Assembly (NCBI GenBank): GCA_032718475.1
Contig: JAUCBJ010000663.1
Location: 1-48,509 of the forward strand
DNA: 48,509 bases
Direction of reading: 5' to 3'
Source: Nemertoderma westbladi
Lineage: Eukaryota; Xenacoelomorpha; Nemertodermatida; Nemertodermatidae
Numbering within the stretch: position 1 is the first letter of the stretch; every line of letters starts with the position of its first letter. The notes below the pieces were generated by a model. It was not told where the DNA came from and made no database searches. It saw only the letters and a program-made list of their open reading frames with translations. Shown here piece by piece: positions 47,807 through 48,509 of the stretch. A program made the translations under genes and the position numbers.

Positions 47807-48509
47807 TATATGAGAATATCCCTTGGTATTATTATATCAGTTGACATTGTGGCCTTCTGGCTGGCCACAAGTGGGAAATACGTTGCTTTCTTGTAAGGAG
47901 AAATAATTGATTCGAGTCACAACAAATTATGTCATAGGGAGTACAGGAGTCAGCGGTCTCAGTGCTATTTGCTGTATATTATTAGCTTGGGGTGCCGACA
48001 GCGACAGACCACTAACAAAGTAAAGGCATAGCATGTGTAATGGCTCTTAGCTTATGCCGCCCCAACATGTAAAACCATTTATCTGCTGTGGAATGGAATT
48101 CCCCGAAATTTCGAAATTTACTAAAGGCTTCCCAAGAAATTAGACAGCCAACTAACCCATACACAGGAGGCCGCGAACCAAAGAGATTGGCCTCCTGGCA
48201 CTGAGCTGGCCTGGTCGCAAAGGAACTATGCAGGTAGTAATGTGTACTAAACTAATTTATTACACTAAACTTTCTTACTAAAATTTCAACATGGAGGACT
48301 TTTCTGTTTGCCCAAAAACAATTAAACAGACGTTGTATTTGTCTCGATATTAATTAAAATTTCTACCTTATCTCGCAAATAGTGGCGCCAGTTGGTCGCA
48401 AATAAAAAAGTTCTCCAGCGCAAAATCGTTGAAATCTACTTTGGTTTATTGTTTTGGTTAGAAAACACAACCCCTTTAACCTGCTCCTTTCGATGTTTTA
48501 CATTAATTT

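Larger units (their letters stand above)
46451..48509. other. Gene-free stretch
   Basis: No coding exon or RNA gene is supported. It contains a 28-bp palindrome, a TTGATCAA array, a CT microsatellite (47277-47299), G21 and G19 tracts, and a 9-bp-stem hairpin CAGGAGGCC/GGCCTCCTG (48164-48172 and 48189-48197). The rest is featureless AT-rich sequence. Confidence 0.55.

Overview
The window is a piece of an AT-rich invertebrate animal genome. The signs are intron-split genes with GT/AG splice sites, a mitochondrial PDH E1-alpha gene, a secreted mosaic gene built from phase-1 exons, a BEL/Pao LTR retrotransposon, RTE-like LINEs, several MITE families and many satellites. I could not name the phylum. 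Most of the sequence is repeat-derived. Only two host genes are well supported, both on the minus strand.

Layout. 1-1386 is a flawless (GAATAA)231 array. 1387-8050 is a field of nested non-autonomous elements: a long-hairpin MITE family with TA target duplications and subterminal C/G tracts (three copies here, one more at 42.3 kb), a 624-bp element with identical 148-bp terminal inverted repeats, a degenerate foldback element, and a LINE inserted in one MITE with a 13-bp target duplication. 9071-10660 is a satellite made of tandem hairpins. From 31817 down to 10797 runs a partial secreted mosaic gene: ShKT, ShKT, a Thr/Pro-rich segment, then a calcium-binding EGF domain. All its junctions are phase 1. 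Its introns hold a 74-copy 39-bp satellite that starts inside an exon end, and a complete 16-kb BEL/Pao element.

The BEL/Pao element (15578-31602, minus) has 2.2-kb LTRs about 1% diverged and a 5-bp ACACC target duplication. It encodes Gag, zinc knuckles, protease, reverse transcriptase, RNase H and integrase, broken by an in-frame UGA before the integrase and by stops and frameshifts in gag. Nine copies of a 20-bp hairpin are scattered through its internal region. They lie in non-coding parts and in all three coding frames, which is the most unusual signal in the window.

32.3-38.2 kb holds a LINE remnant split by a TTAA-flanked (piggyBac-type) MITE, two RTE-like LINEs head to head, and a 16-bp minisatellite. 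41552-45079 (minus) is a complete two-exon pyruvate dehydrogenase E1-alpha gene. Its intron contains a MITE fragment and a terminal-inverted-repeat element carrying a tRNA-derived segment; a minisatellite of consensus TATA boxes lies upstream. 45.7-48.5 kb has no supported gene but has long G and C tracts, a 28-bp perfect palindrome and five TTGATCAA sites spaced exactly 11 bp apart.
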